From the NCBI GenBank assembly GCA_035626235.1, contig DASPOB010000052.1:1-63213 (forward strand): 63,213 nucleotides of DNA. The letters are read 5' to 3'. Of the stretch, positions 8,133 through 15,603 are shown in pieces. The stretch comes from DATFYP01 sp035626235 (GTDB lineage: Archaea; Thermoproteota; Nitrososphaeria; Nitrososphaerales; Gagatemarchaeaceae). Positions within the stretch are counted from its first letter, which is position 1. Each line of letters opens with the position of its first letter. Made by a program: the position numbers and the translations under genes. The notes beneath the pieces were generated by a model, which saw only the letters and a list, made by a program, of their open reading frames with translations, was not told the DNA's origin and did not search any database.

Positions 8133-9280
8133 CGCGCGACGGCCTCCAACGCGTCGAATATGGTGTCCGGACCCAGCAGGGTCCCTGGAGCCCAGTTCAC
8201 CCCCACAGCCGGGCATCTCGAGAACTCGCTTACCGGGTGCAGCATCTGCCCGCTGTTGACCTCGGCCACCACGATGCTGTTCACTTTCCTGCTTACCCTG
8301 TCAACCACCTCATCGGGGAAAGGCCAGGCCGTAATCAGACGGAGGAGACCCGCCTTGATGCCGTTGGATCGAGCCCTCTTCACTGCGGCCAAGGCGGATC
8401 TGGCCGTGGAGCCGTAGGCTACCACCGCGGTCTCCGCGTCGTCCAGCATGACCTCCTCCCACTTCCAAATCTCCCTTGCATGGCCGCGAATCTTGCGGGC
8501 GAGGTGGCCCGTCATGCTCTCCGAGACGGAGTAGTCGGTGGTCGGATAGCCCCTCGAGTCGTGAGTGCTCGTCTCCACGTGGACACGGCAGCCCGTCCCT
8601 GCTATGGGCATCGGAATGAAGTCCTTGGCGTAGTCGTAGGGAGGAGAATCTCCGAGCAGGTAAGGGTCCATGGTCTTTCTCTGCTCCACGCTGATCTCCT
8701 CCATGGGCGGAATTCTCACCTTCTCCCTCATCATGCCGACAACCTGGTCGGCCAGTATGAAGACCGGGGTCCTGTATCTCTCGGCCGTGTTGAAGGCCTG
8801 GATGGTAAGGTCGAAGAACTCCTGAACGCTGCTCGGGCAGTACGCGATGGTCTCCACGTCGCTGTGTGAGCCCCACTTCGCCTGCATCATGTCCCCCTGG
8901 CCGACGAGCGTCGCGATTCCAGTGCTGGGACCGGCCCTTTGGACGTTCACCAGGACTAAAGGGGCCTCCATGATGTAGGCGAGGCCTATGTTCTCCATCA
9001 TCAGGCTGAATCCTGGGCCCGAGGTGGCGGTCATGGCCTTCGCGCCGGCGTAGGACGCGCCGATTAGCGCCGCGACGCTTCCGATTTCGTCTTCCATCTC
9101 GACGGCGAACCCGCCGACCTGCGGGAATCTCACACAGGCTCTTTCGAAGATTTCTGAGGACGGGGTGATTGGGTACCCCGCGTAGAACCTGCACCCCGCG
9201 AGTATGGCCGCCTCCACGCACGCGAAGTTCCCCATCATGAAGTATGTCCCTGGATCCAGCAACTGATTCCTCTTGCTCAT
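8129..9280 (-). CDS. korA: 2-oxoacid:ferredoxin oxidoreductase alpha subunit
   Basis: 383 residues, the length of a KorA without a fused gamma domain. GYPITPSSEIFE near residue 37 is the domain I signature, followed by EMEDEIGSVAALIGASYAGAKAMTATSGPG (quoted here only by its key parts: the EDE acidic turn and TSGPG loop). The start overlaps the korD stop by 4 nt (9277-9280). It binds the 2-oxoacid and pairs with the beta subunit for decarboxylation. Context and length favour the 2-oxoglutarate type used in a ferredoxin-linked TCA cycle. Confidence 0.92.
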   Translation of the reverse strand: MSKRNQLLDPGTYFMMGNFACVEAAILAGCRFYAGYPITPSSEIFERACVRFPQVGGFAVEMEDEIGSVAALIGASYAGAKAMTATSGPGFSLMMENIGLAYIMEAPLVLVNVQRAGPSTGIATLVGQGDMMQAKWGSHSDVETIAYCPSSVQEFFDLTIQAFNTAERYRTPVFILADQVVGMMREKVRIPPMEEISVEQRKTMDPYLLGDSPPYDYAKDFIPMPIAGTGCRVHVETSTHDSRGYPTTDYSVSESMTGHLARKIRGHAREIWKWEEVMLDDAETAVVAYGSTARSALAAVKRARSNGIKAGLLRLITAWPFPDEVVDRVSRKVNSIVVAEVNSGQMLHPVSEFSRCPAVGVNWAPGTLLGPDTIFDALEAVAR

Positions 9281-9603
9281 GGCGCAGCCACGGTCAAAAG
9301 CGTGAAGATCGCAAACTCAGGACATATCCTCGAGCACATGCCACAGTTCGTGCAATCGTTCTCCCTCCCTTTCTTTACCCGGGGGTGGTGGTAACCGCCT
9401 GCGTTGATCTCGTCCGACAGCTCCAGGATGCCGGGAGGACAGAAGGTCCAACAGTACTTGCATTCCTTGCACCTCTCAGGAATCACATATACCCTCCCGA
9501 CGGGCCTTCTCGGGCGGCCTGCTCCCGGAACGCCACGAGCCGGCGCGACGCCGGTCACGGATGGGCGAGTCGATTCCACGGCCGCCGAGCTGCTCGTGCT
9601 CAA
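9277..9603 (-). CDS. korD: 2-oxoacid:ferredoxin oxidoreductase delta subunit (2x[4Fe-4S])
   Basis: 108 residues from TTG 9603. Two ferredoxin motifs are present: CKECKYCWTFCP near residue 45 and CTNCGMCSRICP near 85, each CxxCxxCxxxCP, giving two [4Fe-4S] clusters. The first 35 residues are Pro/Ser/Ala-rich and probably disordered. TATA-like GAATTATAG (about 9629-9640) lies 25-30 nt upstream, so the transcript is likely leaderless. It leads the korDABC operon and passes electrons from the TPP site to free ferredoxin. Confidence 0.9.
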   Translation of the reverse strand: MSTSSSAAVESTRPSVTGVAPARGVPGAGRPRRPVGRVYVIPERCKECKYCWTFCPPGILELSDEINAGGYHHPRVKKGRENDCTNCGMCSRICPEFAIFTLLTVAAP

Positions 9604-9667
9604 GACTGAATTCGCGACTTCACACGCTATAATTCCATTTACTTGCCAAGAAGCCCTGTCCGTCTTA

Positions 9668-9686
9668 TATTCGAAAAAATCGAATA
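9668..9686. promoter_or_regulatory. 7-5-7 inverted repeat, putative operator
   Basis: Perfect inverted repeat TATTCGA-AAAAA-TCGAATA. It begins inside the TATA-like CTTATAT and ends about 16 nt before the ATG of the gene at 9703, covering the space between TATA and the expected start of transcription. A repressor here would block that gene, and the korD TATA box is only about 30 nt to the left. Confidence 0.5.
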
Positions 9687-9702
9687 ATTAGGGAGAACCA
9701 TT

Positions 9703-10767
9703 ATGATGACCAGCCTTTCAATCGAAACCCGACTTCGGATGACCACCCGAACACGTCTGTTGGCCTCCTTCCGCCCGGCCGAATGGAATGAAGAGGCTTA
9801 CGTAAACTCCCCTCCATTCTCGACCGAAAGGGCAGCCGGGAAGGTGCTCTTGGTCCCCCGGGACGCCAGCGCCGAGTCGTCCCTGGAGCACCTGACGCCG
9901 CTGCTTGGGCTGAAGAAGAGGAGGCAAGGACACGTAAGCTACCTAGTCTCGCGGGCGAGTTCAATCAGGGCCCTGAGGGAGTTCGACTGGTTCGTCAGGC
10001 GCAGCTGGCGGGACGAGGACCTCTCCGTGATCTGGGCCGTAGCCTATCTTGGAGAGAAGAGGAATTGGGCGAGGTCGGAAAGGTCGCTAGACGAGATGGC
10101 CGAGCTGACTGGGCTCAGCATCACAGAGTGCAGCGAAGCGTTTGCCAGGCTCTTCCACGCTAGGGAGGCGGATGTGCGGGCGGGTGCCCTCGAAGACCTG
10201 ACATCAGACAAGAAACTCGTGGAAAGCATGCTGGAAAGGGCGGCCGCCAGACTCCCTTCGTGGACCGAGGAAATGGTGATGAAGGTTCTATGCTCAAGTG
10301 CCGGTGGGTCGGTGGCAGAGATTCACGAGAGCGCAGGAACGCACGGCCTGACCGTTGGGGCCATGTACAAGATAGTGGAGCGCCTGAAAGGCGAGGGGTT
10401 CGTCTACCCCGCTCGGTATTACAGAGTGAGCGAACGCGGGCCGATGCGAGAGATGCTGTCGGCTGACTGTCGGAACTGCTTCTACGGTTTCACGAACCCC
10501 GACCGGTGTCTGCAGGAAACGCTGAGCCAGCTCGACTCGGTCCTCCGGCGCGACTTCGGCAAGACCCCCACCCGCGAAGAAAGGTCCGCGCTCTACGCAT
10601 CGATGAAAAACATACCCTACAGCTCCCGGCTGAACAGGAGGGTGCTGGAGTCTCTGAGGCTGATGTCCGAGGTCGAAAGGGTGACCAAGGAAGGGCGAGT
10701 CTCCAGCATATTAAGAAAGATAGAGGAGCACTATGGGGTCGAGCTCCCCGTGAACCCGTCTCCGTAA
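9703..10767 (+). CDS. unknown protein with winged-helix-like region and Cys motif
   Basis: 354 residues; no family recognised with confidence. Residues about 180-245 read like a winged helix (SVAEIHESAGTHGLTVGAMYKIVERLKGEG is summarised by its AEIHESAG helix and YKIVERLKGEGFVYP recognition helix-wing). Around residue 250 a CRNCFYGF...DRC motif (C-x2-C-x9-C) could hold zinc or a cluster. An earlier SLDEMAELTGLSITE segment may be a second helix-turn-helix. The palindrome at 9668-9686 over its own promoter suggests autoregulation. It may be a transcription regulator; start could also be the second Met. Confidence 0.7.
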   Translation: MMTSLSIETRLRMTTRTRLLASFRPAEWNEEAYVNSPPFSTERAAGKVLLVPRDASAESSLEHLTPLLGLKKRRQGHVSYLVSRASSIRALREFDWFVRRSWRDEDLSVIWAVAYLGEKRNWARSERSLDEMAELTGLSITECSEAFARLFHAREADVRAGALEDLTSDKKLVESMLERAAARLPSWTEEMVMKVLCSSAGGSVAEIHESAGTHGLTVGAMYKIVERLKGEGFVYPARYYRVSERGPMREMLSADCRNCFYGFTNPDRCLQETLSQLDSVLRRDFGKTPTREERSALYASMKNIPYSSRLNRRVLESLRLMSEVERVTKEGRVSSILRKIEEHYGVELPVNPSP

Positions 10768-10827
10768 GGGTAGTCGGCATCGCTGGCTTATTACGAACCG
10801 CCGCCGACCACGTCGAACTGGCCGAAC

Positions 10828-12153
10828 ATGGATGGCTCAGAGCTCGGACCGTCCGACCCTCAAGGGCCCAAGGAAGGTTTGAACGCAGAGCATCGGGGCA
10901 CAACGCTTCGTCCTCAGCTGGGCATGTTCGACGCCGTCGCAACCGGCCTGGCGGCAATACTTGGCGCGGGCATTTTTGCAGTCATCGCACCGGCGGCGGG
11001 CATCGCGGGGCCGTCTCTGCTGGTGTCGCTGGTCATCGCGGCCTTCGTCGCTCTCTGCAACGCCCTTTCGTCCGCGCAGCTAGCGGCGACCTTCCCCAGG
11101 TCAGGCGGGACGTACGAGTTCGGCAACAGGATGCTGGGCCGCTGGTGGGGCTTCGGAGCAGGTTGGATGTTCCTGGCCGCCAACACACTAGGGCCAGGGG
11201 TGACGGCGCTCGCTTTCGGAGCTTACCTCCACGCAGTTGTGTCCCCGGTTCCCGCCAGGGTCGCGGCAGTAGCCATCGCGTTGGTAATGACGGCGGTGAA
11301 CGCACTTGGAATCAGGCGGTCGGTAAGGGTGACCGACATTGTTGTCGTGCTATCCATTGCCTCACTGCTTGCCGTGGTCGCATTGGGTTTGCCCGGCGAC
11401 AGGGCCAGCAACCTGGTTCCGTTTGCCCCGGGAGGGGTCGGAGGAACGCTGCAGGCCACCGCACTGCTCTTTTTCGCGTACACGGGCTACAGCAGGATAG
11501 CGACCCTGGTGGAAGAAGTCCGCAGTCCAAGGAAGACCATACCAAGAGCCACCGTGATTGCGCTGGGGACGGCCACGCTGCTGTACGTCGCCGTCGCGGC
11601 CACAGCGCTGGCAGTGCTGGGCGCATCCGGAGTCTACCAATCTGCCTCCCCTCTGCAGAGTACCATGGCAGCCCTGGGAAGCGGGCTGGGAGTGGCAGCC
11701 GTAATCGCGGGAGCGCTATTGACTACGTTCAATGAAGGCGTCTCGGACCTGCTAGGCGTTTCACGAGTCGCCTTCGCCATGGCTCGCCAGGCTGACCTGC
11801 CGCGCGGCGCAGCCCGTTTGGGGGCGGGGCAGAACCCATGGAGGAGCGTGCTGCTCGTGGGCGCAGTCGCGGTGTTGGTTTCCGGGTTGGCGCCCTTCGG
11901 CGTGGCCATCGCCGTCTCCAGCTTCGGGACGCTCCTCTACTACACAGTGACGAACCTGTCTGCCCTTCGCCTAAGCAGAGAACGGAGGATGTACCCTCGA
12001 ATGCTCGCGGTGGCGGGGCTCGTCGGATGCGTGGCTCTGGCCTTCTCGCTGGCCCCACAAGACATCGCCATCGGGCTGGCAATTCTGGCCTGCGGCGTCG
12101 GCTACCGCGTCCTGAGGCTCGGATCGGCCAAGGAAGCGAAAAGCCAGCTATAG
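10828..12153 (+). CDS. APC superfamily amino-acid permease
   Basis: 441 residues with about 12 membrane helices. The TM1 signature GLAAILGAGIFAVIAPAAG is near residue 40, followed by ATFPRSGGTYEFGNRMLG, both diagnostic of amino acid-polyamine-organocation transporters. Later SPRKTIPRATVIAL and YTVTNLSALRL match the APC core. The substrate cannot be told from sequence. TATA-like CTTATTACG is about 35 nt before the ATG. It follows the unknown regulator-like gene after 60 nt, possibly one functional unit. Confidence 0.88.
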   Translation: MDGSELGPSDPQGPKEGLNAEHRGTTLRPQLGMFDAVATGLAAILGAGIFAVIAPAAGIAGPSLLVSLVIAAFVALCNALSSAQLAATFPRSGGTYEFGNRMLGRWWGFGAGWMFLAANTLGPGVTALAFGAYLHAVVSPVPARVAAVAIALVMTAVNALGIRRSVRVTDIVVVLSIASLLAVVALGLPGDRASNLVPFAPGGVGGTLQATALLFFAYTGYSRIATLVEEVRSPRKTIPRATVIALGTATLLYVAVAATALAVLGASGVYQSASPLQSTMAALGSGLGVAAVIAGALLTTFNEGVSDLLGVSRVAFAMARQADLPRGAARLGAGQNPWRSVLLVGAVAVLVSGLAPFGVAIAVSSFGTLLYYTVTNLSALRLSRERRMYPRMLAVAGLVGCVALAFSLAPQDIAIGLAILACGVGYRVLRLGSAKEAKSQL

Positions 12154-12195
12154 CCGGAGGCGGAACCGGGCCGTCTGGTTCCTGTCCTCCGTCCT

Positions 12196-12432
12196 TCACG
12201 GACAACTGCCGACCGCCCTTAGGCCCGTCTTTGGCAGACTGGGCGCCCGACTCTCGGGCGCCGCCCTGACAAGCAGCCCTACCAGCAACGCCAAAGCGAG
12301 AGTTACGAACACTAGGAGTAGGAAGCCCCCCAAATCCATCTTCAGATACAACCACCCCAGGACGACCACTGACAGGGCGGCTGCAAGGTCCACGAGAAGA
12401 ACCGACGCCGTCCCCCGGTCTCGAACTGCCAA
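12196..12432 (-). CDS. small two-helix membrane protein
   Basis: 78 residues from a TTG start, with two hydrophobic stretches at about 10-28 and 34-55 and a Pro/Arg-rich tail. Convergent with the APC permease gene. No family recognised. The hydrophobic pattern and codon use look genuine, but the length leaves doubt. Confidence 0.45.
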   Translation of the reverse strand: MAVRDRGTASVLLVDLAAALSVVVLGWLYLKMDLGGFLLLVFVTLALALLVGLLVRAAPESRAPSLPKTGLRAVGSCP

Positions 12433-12557
12433 TCGAGGTAATGGGCCCGTCTCTTGACCCTAAAGAACTAGCTCGGCCTGATGCGGGGCGGAAGCCGAAG
12501 CCGTTGTGCTTTGAGTGAACCGCACGCGCAAGGTCCTGTTGAAATCAAGAGGTCGCG

Positions 12558-13232
12558 CTACATGCGTCTAGTAACGGGCGTCCAAGTAGCCAAGTAGGTG
12601 GATGTGATGACTTGCCAAAAAAGAACAGAACCCAGGAAAAGCCTCTCGGTCAGTCCACCAACGGGACTGGTGAGCGATGATAGTCCGACGAAAAGCAGGA
12701 CCACCGAGAGAATCGATACTGCCAGCGCCGGATTCTTCGCCCCTCTTAGCGCTGGGTGCTTCCCGAACTGAAGAGAAAGTATCAATGACCCCAAGGAGCC
12801 GCCCACGAACGCAAGGACCGCGACTATCAGATGGATTGCTCCATGCCACGATATGGGAGTGGCAGGAACATCCGTGGGAAACAGGGCCAACAGAATGGCC
12901 CCGACGGCCCACGCACCGAAGATGCAAGTACCCAGGCGAAGATCGGTCGCGGCCCCTTCCGACCTCGATGCGGTGTCTGTCTGCGCCGCCTTCGAGAGGG
13001 CGTAGAGAAAGATAAGAGAGAACACACCGCGGTTCAGGAAGTTCATCGTCATGATGTATCCGAAGGGTCCCACCGCGAGGTCGCTTTCGGCGTCTTGTAT
13101 GGGACTGTAATGAGGAGGGAGCGACTGGGCAACAGCGTCCAACACCACGTAGAGGACGACTGCCGCGATGACGGCCAAGCACAGTCGCCGGGGGTTCGTC
13201 TGTCCGCTCAGCATCGCCCCATCGACCTCCAC
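12558..13232 (-). CDS. DUF998 family membrane protein
   Basis: 224 residues with six predicted membrane helices. The N-terminal AQSLPPHYSPIQDAESDLAVGPFG segment (key words YSPIQDAESDLA and GPFGY) between helices 1 and 2 is the hallmark of DUF998, and the HGAIHLIVAVLAF helix also fits. Function is unknown; DUF998 proteins are integral membrane proteins of about this length. It stands alone, followed by noncoding DNA on both sides. Confidence 0.85.
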   Translation of the reverse strand: MEVDGAMLSGQTNPRRLCLAVIAAVVLYVVLDAVAQSLPPHYSPIQDAESDLAVGPFGYIMTMNFLNRGVFSLIFLYALSKAAQTDTASRSEGAATDLRLGTCIFGAWAVGAILLALFPTDVPATPISWHGAIHLIVAVLAFVGGSLGSLILSLQFGKHPALRGAKNPALAVSILSVVLLFVGLSSLTSPVGGLTERLFLGSVLFWQVITSTYLATWTPVTRRM

Positions 13233-13345
13233 AGCCGTCCCATGGCGTGCCCAATCTCGCCCTGAACGCAGTGTGGGGTGAGACTCGAGCTCAACATGTC
13301 CAGCGAAGACTCATCCACTCGCCAGACCGCCTCAAAAGCGCAGCC

Positions 13346-13744
13346 TCAGCGACGCCTTTTTGCGACGATTTCGACGAGGTTGCCATCGGGGTCGCGCAGC
13401 ATTGCATTACGGTTGCCGCTGCCCGTATCATGCGGCGGTTGGACCACAGGCGTTCCGACGGACGTCATTAGCTCGAAGGACTTGTCGACGTCGTCGGTCC
13501 ACACCACCAAGACCATGGCGGGGCTGCCGGGAGACGCTTCAACCCCGTGAACTCTCCTCGCCGCCTCCACAGTGCCGAGCCCGACGCCAAATCCGTTCAG
13601 CGTGAGTTCGACGTGTTCAGGGGTTCCTTCCTTCGGGGTGCGGAAGGTCTCGCTGAACCCGAGAAGGTCTCGGTAGAAGTGGATACCCGCTTCGATGTTG
13701 CGGGTGTAGAGGTTGACAAATCCTTCCGTGAACATGACCTGCAT
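13346..13744 (-). CDS. VOC/glyoxalase-like protein
   Basis: 132 residues, a single vicinal-oxygen-chelate module pair. NLYTRNIEAGIHFYRDLLGFSE at the N-terminus is the first beta-alpha unit, and the C-terminal NRNAMLRDPDGNLVEI motif carries the family Glu. A metal site is plausible (His in HVELTLNG and Glu in NLVEI) but substrate is unknown; relatives include bleomycin-resistance and dioxygenase-like proteins. TATA-like sequence GGTACTTTAAGG is read on the other strand just upstream. Confidence 0.88.
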   Translation of the reverse strand: MQVMFTEGFVNLYTRNIEAGIHFYRDLLGFSETFRTPKEGTPEHVELTLNGFGVGLGTVEAARRVHGVEASPGSPAMVLVVWTDDVDKSFELMTSVGTPVVQPPHDTGSGNRNAMLRDPDGNLVEIVAKRRR

Positions 13745-13971
13745 TCTACCAGCAGGTTTGGTACTTTAAGGTGACGAATTCCTGCCAGGGCTAAAGTGGT
13801 CGGGACCGGTCTGACGGCGTACTGAGAGCGGTTCCGAATCTTCATGCTAAGTGGAGGTCACTCCGAAACTTTGCGCGCAGCAGAAGATGGCGGGCCCGTA
13901 CTCTTTTCGAGCCATTCCCCAAGACTTGGAAGCACTGTCTCGCTTGGTTCCGTGCGCAATCAAGAGCCGGC

Positions 13972-14148
13972 GTGGTGGACGGGATCGACGAATTCAGGAC
14001 GGGAAGAGGGGCCATCATCTGCAAGGACGGATTCCGGGCTACTGCGGTGCCACGGGTCGAGTTCAGGCGGCTCTTCCTAAGGGCTGGGACGAGGCCCTGC
14101 GTTCGAGAAATCGACGAATCAAGCCTCTTCTGTGTTGCTCGGAAGTAG
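13972..14148 (+). CDS. possible small protein, unknown
   Basis: A 58-codon frame with GTG start (VVDGIDEFRTGRGAII...) ending at TAG 14146-14148. The composition looks protein-like, and the open frame extends upstream to about 13793 without a standard start (…FPKTWKHCLAWFRAQ…), which would suit a decayed gene. No family recognised. The rest of 13745-14277 holds nothing else I can support. Confidence 0.3.
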   Translation: MVDGIDEFRTGRGAIICKDGFRATAVPRVEFRRLFLRAGTRPCVREIDESSLFCVARK

Positions 14149-14277
14149 CCCCAGCCGTGCACTCGGGCGCGTCTCGTCAGGCGCGTACCCCCGCTGACAT
14201 GGTAGGAACGCGAGGCATGTGTAGCAAAAGTCGCCAGCAGTCACACGACTCTAGCGCATTGAAAGCAGGAGGATGAG

Positions 14278-14387
14278 TGCGGGGGGTGGGATTGTCGCCC
14301 GAGATTTCTCTCGGGATTCGAACCCACGAACCCCTAAGGGATGGGAGCCTCAGTCCCACGCCGTTGACCAGGCTGGGCGACCCCCGC
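14278..14387 (-). tRNA. tRNA-Leu(GAG) with T-arm intron
   Basis: Class II tRNA. Acceptor GCGGGGG (14387-14381) pairs with CCCCCGC (14285-14279), discriminator A at 14278. Anticodon loop CTGAGGC gives GAG. A long variable arm (CCC...GGG) is present. The T-stem GTGGG pairs with CCCAC only if 25 nt (14292-14316) are removed between A59 and U60; the mature tRNA is then 85 nt with T-loop TTCGAAT. CCA is not encoded. Confidence 0.93.
14292..14316 (-). other. tRNA-Leu intron, 25 nt, position 59/60
   Basis: Bulge-helix-bulge as RNA on the minus strand: outer helix GUGGG/CCCAC, 5' strand UUCG then bulge AAU, inner hairpin CCCGAGA-GAAA-UCUCGGG, 3' strand CGAC then bulge AAU. Central helix UUCG/CGAC has three pairs and one mismatch. 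Cutting each bulge as AA^U joins TTCGAA to TCCCAC and restores the T-arm. Confidence 0.88.
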
Positions 14388-14470
14388 ACGATTCGACGGC
14401 CCCCTTTTGGAATTCTAAAACCCTTTGGGAGGCAAGGCTTTAACGCCTAGATGCGGCGGGTCGATACTGC

Positions 14471-14561
14471 GCCGGCGTAGCTCAGCCTGGTAGAGCACTC
14501 CATTCTTGGGCTCAGACGCCTCGTAAGCGTGGGGTCCTGGGATCGACGCCCAGCGCCGGCT
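14471..14561 (+). tRNA. tRNA-Thr(CGT) with intron at 27/28
   Basis: Acceptor GCCGGCG/CGCCGGC, D-stem GCTC/GAGC, discriminator T (usual for archaeal tRNA-Thr). Removing 17 nt (14499-14515) gives anticodon stem CACGC/GCGTG around loop CTCGTAA (anticodon CGT), variable loop GGGTC, T-stem CTGGG/CCCAG and a mature length of 74 nt. The T-loop is ATCGACG, with A rather than T at position 54. The 3' half is overlapped by the antisense LAGLIDADG gene. Confidence 0.9.
14499..14515 (+). other. tRNA-Thr intron, 17 nt, position 27/28
   Basis: Bulge-helix-bulge: central helix GAGC/GCUC (four perfect pairs), 5' bulge ACU, inner stem CCA-UUCU-UGG, 3' bulge AGA. Cutting AC^U and AG^A joins GAGCAC to ACGCC and gives a perfect five-pair anticodon stem. 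No strong outer helix is seen, so this is a relaxed form. Confidence 0.85.
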
Positions 14562-15573
14562 TCTTCTGCTGGCATTGCTTAGTCCTAATGGTCCTCAGTT
14601 TCACATATGTTCCATCTTCATGAAGAAGTCTGTCCCTAATCGCGCCAGCGTCGAGGCCGTCTCTTGTCAGTGAACTGACTCTTGCCTCGAGCCATGACGG
14701 CCACCGCCTTTGGAATGTTCTTGCGCTAGTCAGCCTCCTGAGCAGGAGCCCCCTGTGCGTATCCACCTCCGGGTTGAAAATCTCTAATTCAAAGGCATCA
14801 GTAGCTGAAATTGTCACGTACCCGAAGCCTCTCGATTCGTGAGTCCGCGCGTGAATCCCCAGAGATCCGAGAAGGTCCTTGAAGAATATGGTATTCGGTT
14901 CGCTCGTTATTACGACGGTCTTGTCTCTAAGGCTGACGGTTCCGTCGGAGTCAGCGATTCCCCTTAGAAACCAAGCCCGACATTCTGTGGAAGCGGTCAG
15001 CAACCACTTCATCCTTACAGGATTGTAGGATGTTCGCTCGACCCTTCGCAAGCCGAGGCATGCTGTGTACAGCCACAGCAGCGCTTCTGAGAAGTAAGAC
15101 GACCATCTGTAGAGTCCGTGTCTGTCGCGCTTCCCCGGAGGTCTGTCGGCAATCCGCCCGCATGGGACGCCAAGTTGGGAAACGCAGACCATCACGTAAT
15201 TTCCTAGAGCCAGGTTCTCCTTGTACTTGCGACTGAGGTCTAGCTGAAGCCGTGCCCGAGGATGTGTTGCCGAGAGGTTCTTCCCGGCATCACCCACCAT
15301 AAAGCCGAGTAGATAGTACATCTTATGGATGAAGCGGGCCCCGTCCTCTTCCGAGTCAATCCCGGCCAACGTTCTCCGGACCCCGAGGACTGAATTCTCA
15401 AACTCGGCAGGGGACTGGATTCGTTGAGGAAGACTGAGCCCGGCAAGCCCTGAAGGCCTTGCGTTGTCTCTGGGAGCCACGTTGATGAAGCAGGGAAGCG
15501 TATTTGAGACATATGGGGACCGATTGGAGGACTTGGAACGAGACTCGGCATGGAGGCTTGTTCCAGCTTTCAC
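14512..15573 (-). CDS. LAGLIDADG-type homing endonuclease-like protein
   Basis: 353 residues. Two LAGLIDADG helices are seen: MYYLLGFMVGDAG near residue 90 (acidic D) and WFLRGIADSDG near residue 205 (D-x-D-G), so it is a two-motif monomeric type. The C-terminus (GLDAGAIRDRLLHEDGTY) resembles a helix-turn-helix. Its last 50 nt lie antisense over the 3' part of tRNA-Thr and the stop codon is inside that tRNA. It is not within the 17-nt intron. The N-terminal 75 residues look unstructured; true start may be later. Could cut DNA at a tRNA gene or act as maturase-like protein; not established. Confidence 0.8.
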   Translation of the reverse strand: MKAGTSLHAESRSKSSNRSPYVSNTLPCFINVAPRDNARPSGLAGLSLPQRIQSPAEFENSVLGVRRTLAGIDSEEDGARFIHKMYYLLGFMVGDAGKNLSATHPRARLQLDLSRKYKENLALGNYVMVCVSQLGVPCGRIADRPPGKRDRHGLYRWSSYFSEALLWLYTACLGLRRVERTSYNPVRMKWLLTASTECRAWFLRGIADSDGTVSLRDKTVVITSEPNTIFFKDLLGSLGIHARTHESRGFGYVTISATDAFELEIFNPEVDTHRGLLLRRLTSARTFQRRWPSWLEARVSSLTRDGLDAGAIRDRLLHEDGTYVKLRTIRTKQCQQKKPALGVDPRTPRLRGV

Positions 15574-15603
15574 AATCGTCTAATCGAAACCCTTAACGTT
15601 GGA

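Noticed and set aside
7254..8216. Longer korB start at 8216
   Set aside because: It would overlap korA by 88 nt and adds residues unlike the family; TTG 8132 overlapping the korA stop fits the rest of the operon.
8096..8869. Long plus-strand frame opposite korA, and similar frames opposite leuS, alaS and the ribosomal genes
   Set aside because: These are shadow frames produced by high GC; they have no start context or family motifs, while the opposite strand encodes intact known proteins.
13842..14162. Minus-strand 106-residue frame
   Set aside because: Composition looks random. The opposite strand frame with ...GIDEFRTGRG... is more protein-like, though still weak.
14471..14561. Reading the tRNA at 14471 as tRNA-Lys(CTT) without a non-canonical intron
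   Set aside because: It needs a canonical-site insert with a poor stem and leaves the variable loop irregular. Removing 17 nt at 27/28 gives perfect stems and anticodon CGT.
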